Shown here piece by piece: positions 35,189-43,451 of a DNA stretch of 64,000 nucleotides. The notes beneath the pieces are model-generated. The model made no database searches, was not told the origin of the DNA, and worked only from the letters and a program-made list of their open reading frames with translations. The DNA is taken from assembly GCF_001746365.1 (NCBI RefSeq), contig NZ_MJAJ01000011.1:62001-126000 (forward strand), given 5' to 3'. Within the stretch, counting starts at the first letter, position 1. Every line of letters begins with the position of its first letter. Origin of the DNA: Streptomyces sp. LUP30. GTDB taxonomy: Bacteria > Actinomycetota > Actinomycetes > Streptomycetales > Streptomycetaceae. The translations under genes were made by a program, and so were the position numbers.

Positions 35189-36565
35189 GTGACGGCGACA
35201 CCATCGCAGCCGTATTCGCCGTCGAAGCCGCGCGCACGGGCCCGTGCCCTGTCGGACTCCCTCACCCTCGTCGCCCTTCCCCTCGTGCTCGCCCTCGCGC
35301 TGCCCGCCGCGTTCGCCGGCGGCGGCACCCGGCGCTGGTTCGGCGGCCGGGCGGAAGGGCAGCGGGCCGAGGCGCAGGCCGCGAAGGACGCGGCGGCGAC
35401 CGCCTTCTACGAGCTGGACAGCGCCCAGCGCGACCTGCGGATCTCGATCGAGACGATCAGGGCCGTGGACGACACCCCGGCCGCCCGCCGCGCGGTGTCC
35501 GACTTCGAGGCCGTCGGCAGGCGCATCGACGAGGCCAGCAGCCAGTACATCGACGCCGTCGACGCGCACGATCTCGACCGCGACGACCTGGAGGCCGCGG
35601 CGGCCTCCCAGGCGCGCGCGGAGCTGACCCGCGCCAAGGACGAGCTGATGCGCGTCAAACGGGAGCTGGACCGGTTCGCCGAGGGACTGGGCCCGCTGCT
35701 CGGCAAGGCGGAGACCCAGCTGGCCCGGCTCGCGCCCGCCGTGGAACGGGCCCGGCAGGCGCTGCTGGCGGCGTCCGACGCGCTGGACGCCGTACGCGAG
35801 AGCGGGCTGCGGGCGGACGATCTCGCGGCGCGGCTGGCGGCGCTGGCGCCCGAGCTGACGAAGCTGAACGAAGGCGCGGGCCGGCACGGGGTGCCGCTCA
35901 CCCTGGAGCGGGCGGAGCGGGTCTCCAGGGAGGCCGAGGCGGTCCGGGTGGAGGCCGAGCGGCTGCCGGAGCGGGCCGCCGAGACCGACCACCGGCTCGT
36001 CTCGCTGCGCACCCGCGCGCAGGCGCTGACGACCCGCTCGGAGCAGGTGGAGCCGATCCTGAGCGAGCTGCGGCGGCGTTTCTCGGCCGCGTGCTGGCAG
36101 GACCTCCAGCACGTCCCCGACGAGGCCGGGGAACACGTCCGGCAGGCCGAGGACAAGCTGAAGGAGGCGCAGGCGGCACGCGACGCCCAGCGGTGGCCGG
36201 ACGCCACCTCGCTGTTGTCGACCGCGCGGGCCCTGCTGAACACCACGGACGAGGCGGTCTCGGCCGCAGGTGACAGGCTGACCAGGCTGAACGCGGTCCA
36301 GAAGGATCCGCGCGCGGAGATCGACCGGACCAGGTTCGCCATCCGGGACGCCCAGCGGCTGGCCATGGCGGGCCGCAACACGCCCGACCCGCGGCACGCG
36401 CGCCCGCTGGACGACGCGGTGGCGCGGCTGGAGCGGGCGATCGGCACGCTGGAGGGCCGGCACCCCGACTACTGGCACTTCCTGACGGAGACGGAGGCCG
36501 TCCGGCGGGCGGTCGCCGACGTGGTGGCCCGCATCCGCGGGGAACGCGGCGGCACGGGGCACTGA
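35189..36565 (+). CDS. Exported or membrane-anchored long coiled-coil protein
   Basis: 458 residues from GTG 35189 (GGGAGAG upstream). An N-terminal hydrophobic segment (SLTLVALPLVLALALPAAFAG, about 22-42) acts as a signal or anchor. It is followed by about 400 residues of almost pure heptad-type helix: AEAQAAKDAAATAFYELDSAQRD, ELMRVKRELDRFAEGLGPLL, EAVRVEAERLPERAAETD, DEAGEHVRQAEDKLKEA. No enzymatic motif is visible and it has a single Cys. Family not recognised. It probably forms an elongated rod at the membrane or wall. It follows the DUF4097 lipoprotein and may share its transcript. Confidence 0.78.
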   Translation: MTATPSQPYSPSKPRARARALSDSLTLVALPLVLALALPAAFAGGGTRRWFGGRAEGQRAEAQAAKDAAATAFYELDSAQRDLRISIETIRAVDDTPAARRAVSDFEAVGRRIDEASSQYIDAVDAHDLDRDDLEAAAASQARAELTRAKDELMRVKRELDRFAEGLGPLLGKAETQLARLAPAVERARQALLAASDALDAVRESGLRADDLAARLAALAPELTKLNEGAGRHGVPLTLERAERVSREAEAVRVEAERLPERAAETDHRLVSLRTRAQALTTRSEQVEPILSELRRRFSAACWQDLQHVPDEAGEHVRQAEDKLKEAQAARDAQRWPDATSLLSTARALLNTTDEAVSAAGDRLTRLNAVQKDPRAEIDRTRFAIRDAQRLAMAGRNTPDPRHARPLDDAVARLERAIGTLEGRHPDYWHFLTETEAVRRAVADVVARIRGERGGTGH

Positions 36566-36677
36566 CACCCGGGCGGGGCGCTGCGTTGCCCACCGCGCTC
36601 TACGGGCGGATATTGAGTGGGGTACGGCCTCGTCGGCATGTTCCACGCCGGCATGTCTCACCCTCCGGGAGGCGGAG

Positions 36678-37259
36678 ATGGCGACACACGCGGTGCGCTC
36701 CGAGTCCAGGCGGCGTATCAGGTTCAACGACCATCTGCCGCTCGATCACCGGCTGAACCTGGTCTACCGGATCGGCGCCGGGCTCATGGGTCTGGGTCTG
36801 CTCGTCTTCGGGATCTTCGGGATCATCGACAAGATCGGCTTCTTCGACACCGGCGGGGACCAGGTGTGGAGCCTCAACACCAACGGCGCGCTCAGCTGGC
36901 TGTCGGTGGCCGTGGGGCTGCTGCTCTTCGTGGGCATGGTGATCGGCGGGAATTTCGCGTCCACGCTGAACATGACCCTCGGCGGGCTGTTCATCATCAG
37001 CGGATTCCTCAACATGGCCCTGCTGCAGACGGACTACAACTTCCTGGCCTTCGAGATCCAGAACTGCATGCTGAGCTTCGTGATCGGGATCCTGCTGATG
37101 GTCTTCGGGATGTACGGCAGGGTGGGCTCCGCCCTGCCGCACGACAACCCCTACTGGCGGTCCCGCCATCCCGACCTCGCGGAGGAGCAGGACCGCCGTC
37201 GGGAGCTCGGGGAGAACCGGCCTCCCGCGTCGCCCCCGTCGTCCGATCAGGTGCGGTAG
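36678..37259 (+). CDS. DUF4383 family membrane protein
   Basis: A 193-residue, four-helix membrane protein. Visible features are LNLVYRIGAGLMGLGLLVFGIFG (helix 1), the extracellular FDTGGDQVWSLNTN loop, helices at LSWLSVAVGLLLFVGMVIG and FIISGFLNMALL, and a fourth before VFGMYGRVG. This matches the DUF4383 layout. The C-terminal tail is polar. The ATG has GGAGG six bases upstream. Function is unknown. The last 13 bp overlap the convergent amidase gene. A possible promoter lies in 36566-36677, without clear boxes. Confidence 0.83.
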   Translation: MATHAVRSESRRRIRFNDHLPLDHRLNLVYRIGAGLMGLGLLVFGIFGIIDKIGFFDTGGDQVWSLNTNGALSWLSVAVGLLLFVGMVIGGNFASTLNMTLGGLFIISGFLNMALLQTDYNFLAFEIQNCMLSFVIGILLMVFGMYGRVGSALPHDNPYWRSRHPDLAEEQDRRRELGENRPPASPPSSDQVR

Positions 37260-38422
37260 GCGTAGTAGTACGCGGTCGGGTACGACGAGACGAGGCTCGC
37301 GACCGACCTGCGCAGGGTGTTGTTCGAGTGGTACGTCACGTACGGCACGCCGTTGCTCTTGGCGGTGACGATCATCGTGTGGTCCTTGGACCCGTCCCGG
37401 TCGAAGTCCATCTGGAGGACGTCGCCGACCTCCAGCTGGTAGACGTTGGCCAGCGGGGTGGTGCGCTTGGAGTTCTGCGCGAACCAGGACCACTCGTTGA
37501 CGCCGACGAACGAGTCCGACTGGATGTCCGCGGTGCCGAACCACTTGGTGTAGTCGTACACGTAGCCGGGGACGTGCTTCCAGCCGCCGGCCTTCAGGGA
37601 CTGGCTGACGAAGTTGGTGCAGTCGCCGCCGTCCGTGTGGCCGTTGAAGTCCGGGTAGTCCTTGTTGTAGACGTTCCAGTACTTCTCGGCGTAGGCGGCC
37701 ATCGCCTTGTAGTCGTAGGCGGTGCCGGTCTTCGGGACGGCGGCCGGGTTGCGGGTGGTGGCCGCGCGCGGGGCGTTGGGCATGGTGTCGTCGTCGGCCG
37801 CGGTGGTCGCCTTGACGGACGTCGGCTTGGAGAGCGTGTTCACCGCGAGGCCACCCTGGTCGGTGTCCTTGATGGTGGTGAGCTGCCAGTTGCCCTGCTG
37901 GTCGGCCTTGAACGTCAGCTCGTGCGTGGCCTGGAACCCGGTGCTCTTCGGCGCGTTGCCGCGGGCCTGCGCGTAGGTCAGGGTCGTGGTCTCGGTGACG
38001 TCCGCCTTGGCCGTGCGGCCCGTCACGCGGGTGGCGTTCAGGGTGACGGTCGTGGTGGCCTTGCTGTACTTCTCACCGGCCTTCGCCAGCTTGTCCTTGC
38101 GCTGTCCGAGCGAGGACAGGGTGGCGTCCTCGGTGCGGGCCGTGCCGGAGGACAGCTTGACGCCGCCGGAGAAGCCGTTGGTCAGCGGCTTGTCCCGGCC
38201 GCCCTGCGCGCCGGTGACCAGCGCGTCCGTACGGTCGGTGAAGACCGCGTCGGCGAGCCGCTGGAAGGTGGCCTTGGTCCCCGCGTCGACCGTGGGGTCG
38301 TCGACGACGGCGGCGCCCGCGGACCAGTTGGGCAGCAGGGCGACTCCGGCGACGACCGAGGTCGCGGCTGCCCCGAGTATCGTGACGCGGCGGCGCGTGC
38401 CGCTCAATTTCCTTGACTTCAC
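37247..38422 (-). CDS. Secreted amidase-domain protein (Amidase_6)
   Basis: 391 residues. GTG 38422 has GAGGGGAAA six bases upstream; the reading before it is unsupported. The signal peptide is SRKLSGTRRRVTILGAAATSVVAGVALL. The first 200 mature residues are a beta-rich domain of unknown role. The C-terminal 150 residues form a putative amidase / NlpC-like fold of the Amidase_6 family: YAEKYWNVYNKDYPDF, the catalytic Cys in GGDCTNFVSQSLKAGGW, EVGDVLQMDFD, and the catalytic His in SKDHTMIVT. Such proteins probably act on peptidoglycan or peptides outside the cell. It follows the deacetylase-like gene on the same strand with a 123-bp gap. Confidence 0.86.
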   Translation of the reverse strand: MKSRKLSGTRRRVTILGAAATSVVAGVALLPNWSAGAAVVDDPTVDAGTKATFQRLADAVFTDRTDALVTGAQGGRDKPLTNGFSGGVKLSSGTARTEDATLSSLGQRKDKLAKAGEKYSKATTTVTLNATRVTGRTAKADVTETTTLTYAQARGNAPKSTGFQATHELTFKADQQGNWQLTTIKDTDQGGLAVNTLSKPTSVKATTAADDDTMPNAPRAATTRNPAAVPKTGTAYDYKAMAAYAEKYWNVYNKDYPDFNGHTDGGDCTNFVSQSLKAGGWKHVPGYVYDYTKWFGTADIQSDSFVGVNEWSWFAQNSKRTTPLANVYQLEVGDVLQMDFDRDGSKDHTMIVTAKSNGVPYVTYHSNNTLRRSVASLVSSYPTAYYYAYRT

Positions 38423-38545
38423 TGGTGTTTCCCCTCTTGCCCCGGCGGAGGGATGCCGGGAGGGCATCTTTGCACGGGGTGTGTGGCTGTTGTGAAGGGG
38501 GTTGCGGTTGAGGTTTGGTCACGTCAACGCCGCCCCCGGGGCGGG

Positions 38546-39829
38546 TCACTTCACGACTGTCGACCAGTCGGGATTCTGGGCCGGATCCAGGCTGCGCAGC
38601 CGCTCCAGCGTGGCGGGCGACTGGACGTCCATCCAGTCGGACAGCTCCTTGAAGGACACGCACTTGACGCCCTTCTTGGTGCACACGGTCTTGATGACCT
38701 CGTCGACGGCCTTCATGTAGATGCCGCCGTTCCACTCCTCGAAGTGGTTGCCGATGAACAGCGGGGCCCTGCTGCCGTAGTAGACCCGGTTGAAGCCCGC
38801 CATGTAGGCGTCGAGCGTCTCCTGCTCCCACTGCGGGTACTTGGCGGGGTCGCCCTCGGGCTCGCCGTCGGACTGGTTGGCCAGGAAGTTGAAGTCCATG
38901 GACAGGCCCTGGTACTTGCCGCCGTCGTACGGGAGCGCCTGGAGCGGGAAGTCCCACAGGCCGTTCTTCTTCGTGGGCCAGATCTGGAAGTCGCCCGAGG
39001 AACTGGCGTCATAGCGCCAGCCGTAGGTCTTGGCGGCCTTCAGGAGGTTCGCCTGGCCCTCCAGGCACGGCGCCCGGCCGCCGGTGACCTCTTTCTTGAA
39101 GTCGAAGGGCAGCGGGGGTATGTCCTTGTAGCCGGTGTTGGTCTTCCAGTTCTCGACGAACTTGTAGAACTGGTCGATCTCGCTCTTCCACTCGTCGACG
39201 CTCCAGAAGCCGCCGCCCTTGGCTCCGCAGAAGTGGCCGTTGAAGTGGGTGCCGATCTCGTTGCCCTCTTTCCACGCCTCGCCGAGCTGCTCCAGCGTGG
39301 TGCGGATGTGTTCGTCGGTCGGGAAGCTGATCGCGGACGACCCCACGGGGTGCTGCGGCGAGGAGTACAGACCCTTCTTGCTCTTGGGCAGCAGGTAGAT
39401 GCCCGTGAGGAAGAAGGTCATGTCGGCGTTGTACTGCTCGCCGAGCTTGCGGTAGTGCTCGAAGAGACCGTCGTCGCCCTGCAGCGCGCCGTCCCAGGAG
39501 AACACCACGAACTGCGGCGGCTTCTCGCCGGGCTTGAGCGGGACCGGCTTCAACTGCCCCGCCTGCGGCCCCGTGTACGAGGTGGACCCGTCGCCGAGGA
39601 CATGCGTCTTGCCGTCCCACTCCGGCTCCTTGGTGGCCCCCGCCGACGCCTTCTTGCTGTCCCCCGAGGACGCGGTCGGCTGGGTGTTGGAGGTGCGGTT
39701 GAGCACCAGGTAGCCGCCCATCAGGGACGCGACGACGAGCAGCGCGGCCAGCGTCAGGAACCCCGGGTGCGTGGCGGCGGGGCGGCGCGTTGCCACGGCC
39801 TTGCGGCGGCGGCCCGACGGTGACTTCAT
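38546..39829 (-). CDS. Membrane-anchored polysaccharide deacetylase-like protein
   Basis: 427 residues. A basic N-terminus (RRRKAVATRR) and one transmembrane helix (LTLAALLVVASLMGGYLVL, about 25-43) put the rest outside. The catalytic part has a NodB-like layout: VVFSWDGAL (metal Asp region, in place of the usual TFDDG), ADMTFFLTGIYLL, and EIGTHFNGHFCG with the His-x3-His pair. Further Cys and a DWMDVQ tail follow. The first motif is atypical, so the enzymatic activity is uncertain. A role in cell-wall glycan or exopolysaccharide modification is likely. It is followed by the amidase gene and preceded by the PBP gene, all on the minus strand, a wall-related group. Confidence 0.78.
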   Translation of the reverse strand: MKSPSGRRRKAVATRRPAATHPGFLTLAALLVVASLMGGYLVLNRTSNTQPTASSGDSKKASAGATKEPEWDGKTHVLGDGSTSYTGPQAGQLKPVPLKPGEKPPQFVVFSWDGALQGDDGLFEHYRKLGEQYNADMTFFLTGIYLLPKSKKGLYSSPQHPVGSSAISFPTDEHIRTTLEQLGEAWKEGNEIGTHFNGHFCGAKGGGFWSVDEWKSEIDQFYKFVENWKTNTGYKDIPPLPFDFKKEVTGGRAPCLEGQANLLKAAKTYGWRYDASSSGDFQIWPTKKNGLWDFPLQALPYDGGKYQGLSMDFNFLANQSDGEPEGDPAKYPQWEQETLDAYMAGFNRVYYGSRAPLFIGNHFEEWNGGIYMKAVDEVIKTVCTKKGVKCVSFKELSDWMDVQSPATLERLRSLDPAQNPDWSTVVK

Positions 39830-39879
39830 GTGCGGCTCATTCTCCGTGGTTCGGGGGGCGCGGGTGCCCGGTTCGGTGG

Positions 39880-42132
39880 TCAGCCGAGCGGGCTCATGGC
39901 ACCTGACCAGATGCCGTACGGGACGCTGTCGTCGGCCGGGCCGGCGACGCCCTTCAGGGGAAGCGGTTCGAGGCTCTTGCCGAGGTCGATGCGGTAGACG
40001 ACGACCGCCGTGGACACGGTCTTGGCCGTGCCGACGTACCAGGCGGCGGTGTCGTTCTGGGCGGTGCCCGCCTTTCCGGTCACCTGGCCGAGCGAGCCGG
40101 TCCGGCCGGACTGCGTCTGCGAGGCGGGCACGTCGTCCGGGTGGGCGGTGCGGAAGGAGTCCGCGAGTGCGGAGTTGACCTCCTCGGCCACCTCGGCGCC
40201 GAACGCCCGGCTCGCGGTCGGCGTCTCCAGGGCGATCTTGGTGCCGTTCTTGGTGATCAGCCGCACCGAGTAGGGCTCGGTGTGCTTGCCGCCGGCGGCG
40301 AAGGTGGAGTAGCCGCTCGCCATGCGGATCGCGCTGGGCGTGGCGCTGCCCGTGGACAGCGCGGGCACCTGGGCCCCGAAGCTGGAGGGCAGCAGCCCGG
40401 AGCGCTCGGCGGTGGAGCGCACCACGTCCAGTCCGGTGTCCATGCCGAGCTGCATGAACGGTGTGTTCACCGAGAGTGCCAGCGCGCGGTGCAGGGAGAT
40501 CCGCCCGTAGGACCTGCCGCCGTCGTTCTTGGCGGCCGCCTTCTTGCCGCTGCGGTCCCAGTACGGGCCCTCGGGCGTCGTCACGGGCACCGCGTTGTCG
40601 CCGTCGTAGAGCGTCTGGCCGGTGACCGTCTCGGTGGCGCCGTCGCGGGTCTTGTGGATGCCGTGCTCCAGACCGGCCGCGTACACGAACGGCTGGAAGG
40701 CCGATCCGGCGGGGACGGTCGTGGCGTTGGACTCGTTGTAACCCTGCGTACGGTGGTCGGGGCCGCCGTAGACGGCGAGTATGCGCCCGTCGGAGGCCAC
40801 GGAGGATGCGCCGAAGTGCGCGTCCTTGGCGTTCTTCGGGTCTTCCTTCAGGGCCTTCTTGCGGGCCTTGGTGACGGTGTCGGTGAGCTTGGTCTCGCGG
40901 TTCTTGTCGAACGTCGTGTAGATCTGGTAGCCGCCGAGGTCGTAGTCCTTGTCCGAGATGTTCCCGGCCTTCTTGGCGTACTGGGAGGCCAGCTCCACCA
41001 GGTAGTCGCTCTGCTCACCGGTGTCGTAGAGCGGGTTGGACTTGAGCGGCTCGGGGAACTTGGTGTACTTGGCGCGCTCGGCCTTCGACAGCTTGCCGAT
41101 GTCGACCATCCGGTCCAGGGTCCAGGACCAGCGCTCGACGGCCCGGGCGCGGTTGGCCGGGGCGAGGGTGGGGTCGTACAGGCCCGCGCCCTTGAGCAGC
41201 GAGGCGAGGAAGGCGGCCTCGCTGGCGTTGAGCTCGCTGACGTCCTTGCCGTAGTAGGCCTGGGCGGCCCGCTGGATGCCGTAGGTGCCCCGGCCGAACC
41301 AGCTGGTGTTGAGATAGCCCTCGAGGATGTCGTCCTTGCTCATCTGGTTGTCGAGCTTGAGGGCGATCATCGCCTCGGTGAACTTGCGGCTGACCGTCTG
41401 GTTCTGGTTCAGGTAGACGTTCTTGACGTACTGCTGGGTGATCGTCGAGCCGCCCTGGGTGTCGCCCTGGCCGATCGTGCGGAACAGGGCGCGGCTGATG
41501 CCCTTGAAGGAGATGCCGGGGTCGCTGTAGAAGCTGGCGTTCTCGGCGGCGAGCACCGCCCAGCGCACGTCCTCGGGGATGTCCTTGAGCGGCATCGCCT
41601 GGCGCTGGACCCATCCGGTGCGGGCCATCGGCGTGCCGTCGGCCCAGAAGTACACGTTGTCCTGCTGGGTGGCGTACGAGTTGAGGTTGTCCGGGATGTC
41701 GGTGGCGGCGTAGGCCACGACCAGGAGCAGGCTGCTCAGTCCTATGGACGCGAGGACGCCGCCGAGCCACTGCCGCCAGGAGGGTATCCAGCGCCGCCAG
41801 TCGGTGCGGCCGGGGCGCGGATACAGGGGGCGCAGCTTGCGGGCGTACGGCGTGACACGAGCCACATACGGCGTCAGAGCGGCGACGAGCGGAGCCAGTC
41901 GAGGACCCAGAACGGCGCATACACGGACAAACAGGGAGAGACGGGGAGCTTTTCTTCTGTTCTTCGAAGAACGCGCTTTCCCGTCGGCGCCCTCCTCGGA
42001 CGTGTCCGGAAGCGCCGGTATATCCGACACCCGCAGCTGCATGGTCTCGTCCGCCTTGAAAGAGGCAGGAACCTTCAACTGCATGGTGGCATCCGGCTCT
42101 TGGGGCTCCTCCCCCTGCCCCGCCTGGGTCAC
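39880..42132 (-). CDS. Class A penicillin-binding protein with altered transpeptidase motifs
   Basis: 750 residues; GTG 42132 has GGAGGGAG eight bases upstream. A cytoplasmic N-terminus of about 120 residues contains two ATMQLKVP / ETMQLRVS repeats, then one transmembrane helix. The GT51 glycosyltransferase domain has Glu197 in AAENASFYSDP, GGSTITQQYVKN and DDILEGYLNTSWFG. The transpeptidase domain has S477-A-F-Q480 where Ser-x-x-Lys is expected, S554-V-N556 intact, and K687-A-G where Lys-Thr-Gly is expected. The Lys-to-Gln change should abolish or strongly alter acylation. It may therefore work mainly as a glycosyltransferase or scaffold. A separate AGRTGS-like loop precedes the third motif. 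Confidence 0.87.
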   Translation of the reverse strand: MTQAGQGEEPQEPDATMQLKVPASFKADETMQLRVSDIPALPDTSEEGADGKARSSKNRRKAPRLSLFVRVCAVLGPRLAPLVAALTPYVARVTPYARKLRPLYPRPGRTDWRRWIPSWRQWLGGVLASIGLSSLLLVVAYAATDIPDNLNSYATQQDNVYFWADGTPMARTGWVQRQAMPLKDIPEDVRWAVLAAENASFYSDPGISFKGISRALFRTIGQGDTQGGSTITQQYVKNVYLNQNQTVSRKFTEAMIALKLDNQMSKDDILEGYLNTSWFGRGTYGIQRAAQAYYGKDVSELNASEAAFLASLLKGAGLYDPTLAPANRARAVERWSWTLDRMVDIGKLSKAERAKYTKFPEPLKSNPLYDTGEQSDYLVELASQYAKKAGNISDKDYDLGGYQIYTTFDKNRETKLTDTVTKARKKALKEDPKNAKDAHFGASSVASDGRILAVYGGPDHRTQGYNESNATTVPAGSAFQPFVYAAGLEHGIHKTRDGATETVTGQTLYDGDNAVPVTTPEGPYWDRSGKKAAAKNDGGRSYGRISLHRALALSVNTPFMQLGMDTGLDVVRSTAERSGLLPSSFGAQVPALSTGSATPSAIRMASGYSTFAAGGKHTEPYSVRLITKNGTKIALETPTASRAFGAEVAEEVNSALADSFRTAHPDDVPASQTQSGRTGSLGQVTGKAGTAQNDTAAWYVGTAKTVSTAVVVYRIDLGKSLEPLPLKGVAGPADDSVPYGIWSGAMSPLG

Positions 42133-42369
42133 TACGCGTCTCCCTCCGCATTCCGTGTTGCTCGCGGGCAGACGTACAGACTTACGAGGGCCTGACATGG
42201 TTGCCGTTGACGCGGCCGCAATCCTCGAACCCTCTCGACCTCGGGGTTCAACACGGCGCTCTCAAATTACCAGCGCCCTTCGCAAATTCTCCACATAAGG
42301 AATCGACAGAAGTGAACAGAGGTCAAACTGCTGACGCCACCACCGAGCATAGGGCCTTAGTCTGACGGC

Positions 42370-42597
42370 ATGCCTCGCTACGAGTACCGCTGCCGGACCT
42401 GCGGCGACACCTTCGAACTGAGCCGCCCCATGGCGCAGTCCGCCGATCCCGCCGACTGCCCCGCGGGCCACGACGACACAGTGAAGCTTCTCTCAACGGT
42501 CGCGGTGGGCGGCACGAAGTCCGCCCCCGCGCCCGGCACGGGCGGCGGAGGCGGAGGTGGGGGCGGGGGCTGTTGCGGCGGGGGCTGCTGCGGCTGA
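42370..42597 (+). CDS. FmdB-type zinc ribbon protein
   Basis: A 75-residue protein. MPRYEYRCRTCGDTFELSRPM is the start of the FmdB/CxxC regulatory family zinc ribbon: CRTCG pairs with a single Cys in DCPAGH, where two Cys are usual. The C-terminus is a Gly-rich tail of ten Gly followed by CCGGGCCG, four extra Cys that could bind metal. It starts at ATG 42370, with TTAGTC about eight bases upstream and no strong RBS. It is divergent from the PBP gene. Function is unknown. Confidence 0.84.
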   Translation: MPRYEYRCRTCGDTFELSRPMAQSADPADCPAGHDDTVKLLSTVAVGGTKSAPAPGTGGGGGGGGGGCCGGGCCG

Positions 42598-42641
42598 CCG
42601 CGCCGGCGCTTCCGGCGCAGGCAGCCCGGCCCCGGCGGCGG

Positions 42642-43451
42642 CTAGCCGAGCCGCGAGGCCTTGAGGAACTCCCGCAGGATGCGCTCGCCGGCCAGCACGC
42701 CCCGCTCGGGCAGGGCGGTGATCTCCGGGGCCGTCCAGGCCGCGTCGGCCAGCTCGCCGTGCCCCGGACGCCAGCCCCGGTCCGCGGCCAGCAGCAGGTC
42801 GGCGTCGAGCAGCGAGTCGCCCGCCGCCAGCGTCAGTCCGGCGCCGGTGCGGCGGGCCACCTCGCGCACGGCGGCGCTCTTGGTCAGCGGCTTGGGCACC
42901 GCGTAGATCTTGCGGCCCTGCAACGACACCGTCCAGCCGCGGTTCTCCGCCCAGACCGCGAGCTCCTTCACCCACTCCTCGGGCAGCAGCTCGCGCTCCA
43001 CGACCAGGTAGGCGAAGAGGTCCTCGGCGATCCGCTGCTTGCGCAGCCAGAGCGGGTCCGCCGTCCTCGTCAGATGGTCCTGCACCTCCGCGAGCGGGGC
43101 GCACTGGGCGCTCAGCCGCGCGAGCACGGCCGCGTGCCAGTCCTGGTCGGTCGCCCCGTCGACGAGGAGATGGCCGCCGTTGGCGCAGATCGCGTACGTC
43201 GGCGGCGGGCCCGGCAGGTTGATGCGCTGGTACTGCTTGCGCGTGCGCGTCGTCGTCGGCACGAAGACGGCCCGGTCGCCGAGGTCGGTCAGCAGCTGCG
43301 CGGACGTCTCCGTCATGAACGACAGCGGCTTCGCCTCGTGCACCTCCACGCACAGCAGCCGCGGCGCCCGGGCGTCCGGCATGGTCAGCGCCAGGGCGGC
43401 CGCCGAGTAGATGAGCGTCCGGTCGAGGTCGCTCGCCACCAGAACCGGCAT
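42642..43451 (-). CDS. HAD-family phosphatase of the Ter-associated biosynthetic operon
   Basis: 269 residues. HAD motif I is VASDLDRTLIYS. The cap includes FVPTTTRTRKQYQRI and ICANGGHLLVDG, resembling Cof/sucrose-phosphatase-type C2-cap HADs, and the end has AAGDSLLDADLLLAADRGW (motif IV with GDSxxD). ATG 43451 overlaps the stop of the PRTase gene by one base (TGATG), so translation is coupled. Together with the aldolase and fused PRTase genes upstream it matches the conserved biosynthetic module of Ter systems, where HADs are proposed to dephosphorylate a nucleoside-like metabolite. Confidence 0.87.
   Translation of the reverse strand: MPVLVASDLDRTLIYSAAALALTMPDARAPRLLCVEVHEAKPLSFMTETSAQLLTDLGDRAVFVPTTTRTRKQYQRINLPGPPPTYAICANGGHLLVDGATDQDWHAAVLARLSAQCAPLAEVQDHLTRTADPLWLRKQRIAEDLFAYLVVERELLPEEWVKELAVWAENRGWTVSLQGRKIYAVPKPLTKSAAVREVARRTGAGLTLAAGDSLLDADLLLAADRGWRPGHGELADAAWTAPEITALPERGVLAGERILREFLKASRLG

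Noticed and set aside
34295..36727. Minus-strand 810-codon frame
   Set aside because: Antisense to the DUF4097 and coiled-coil genes; it crosses two real gene boundaries.
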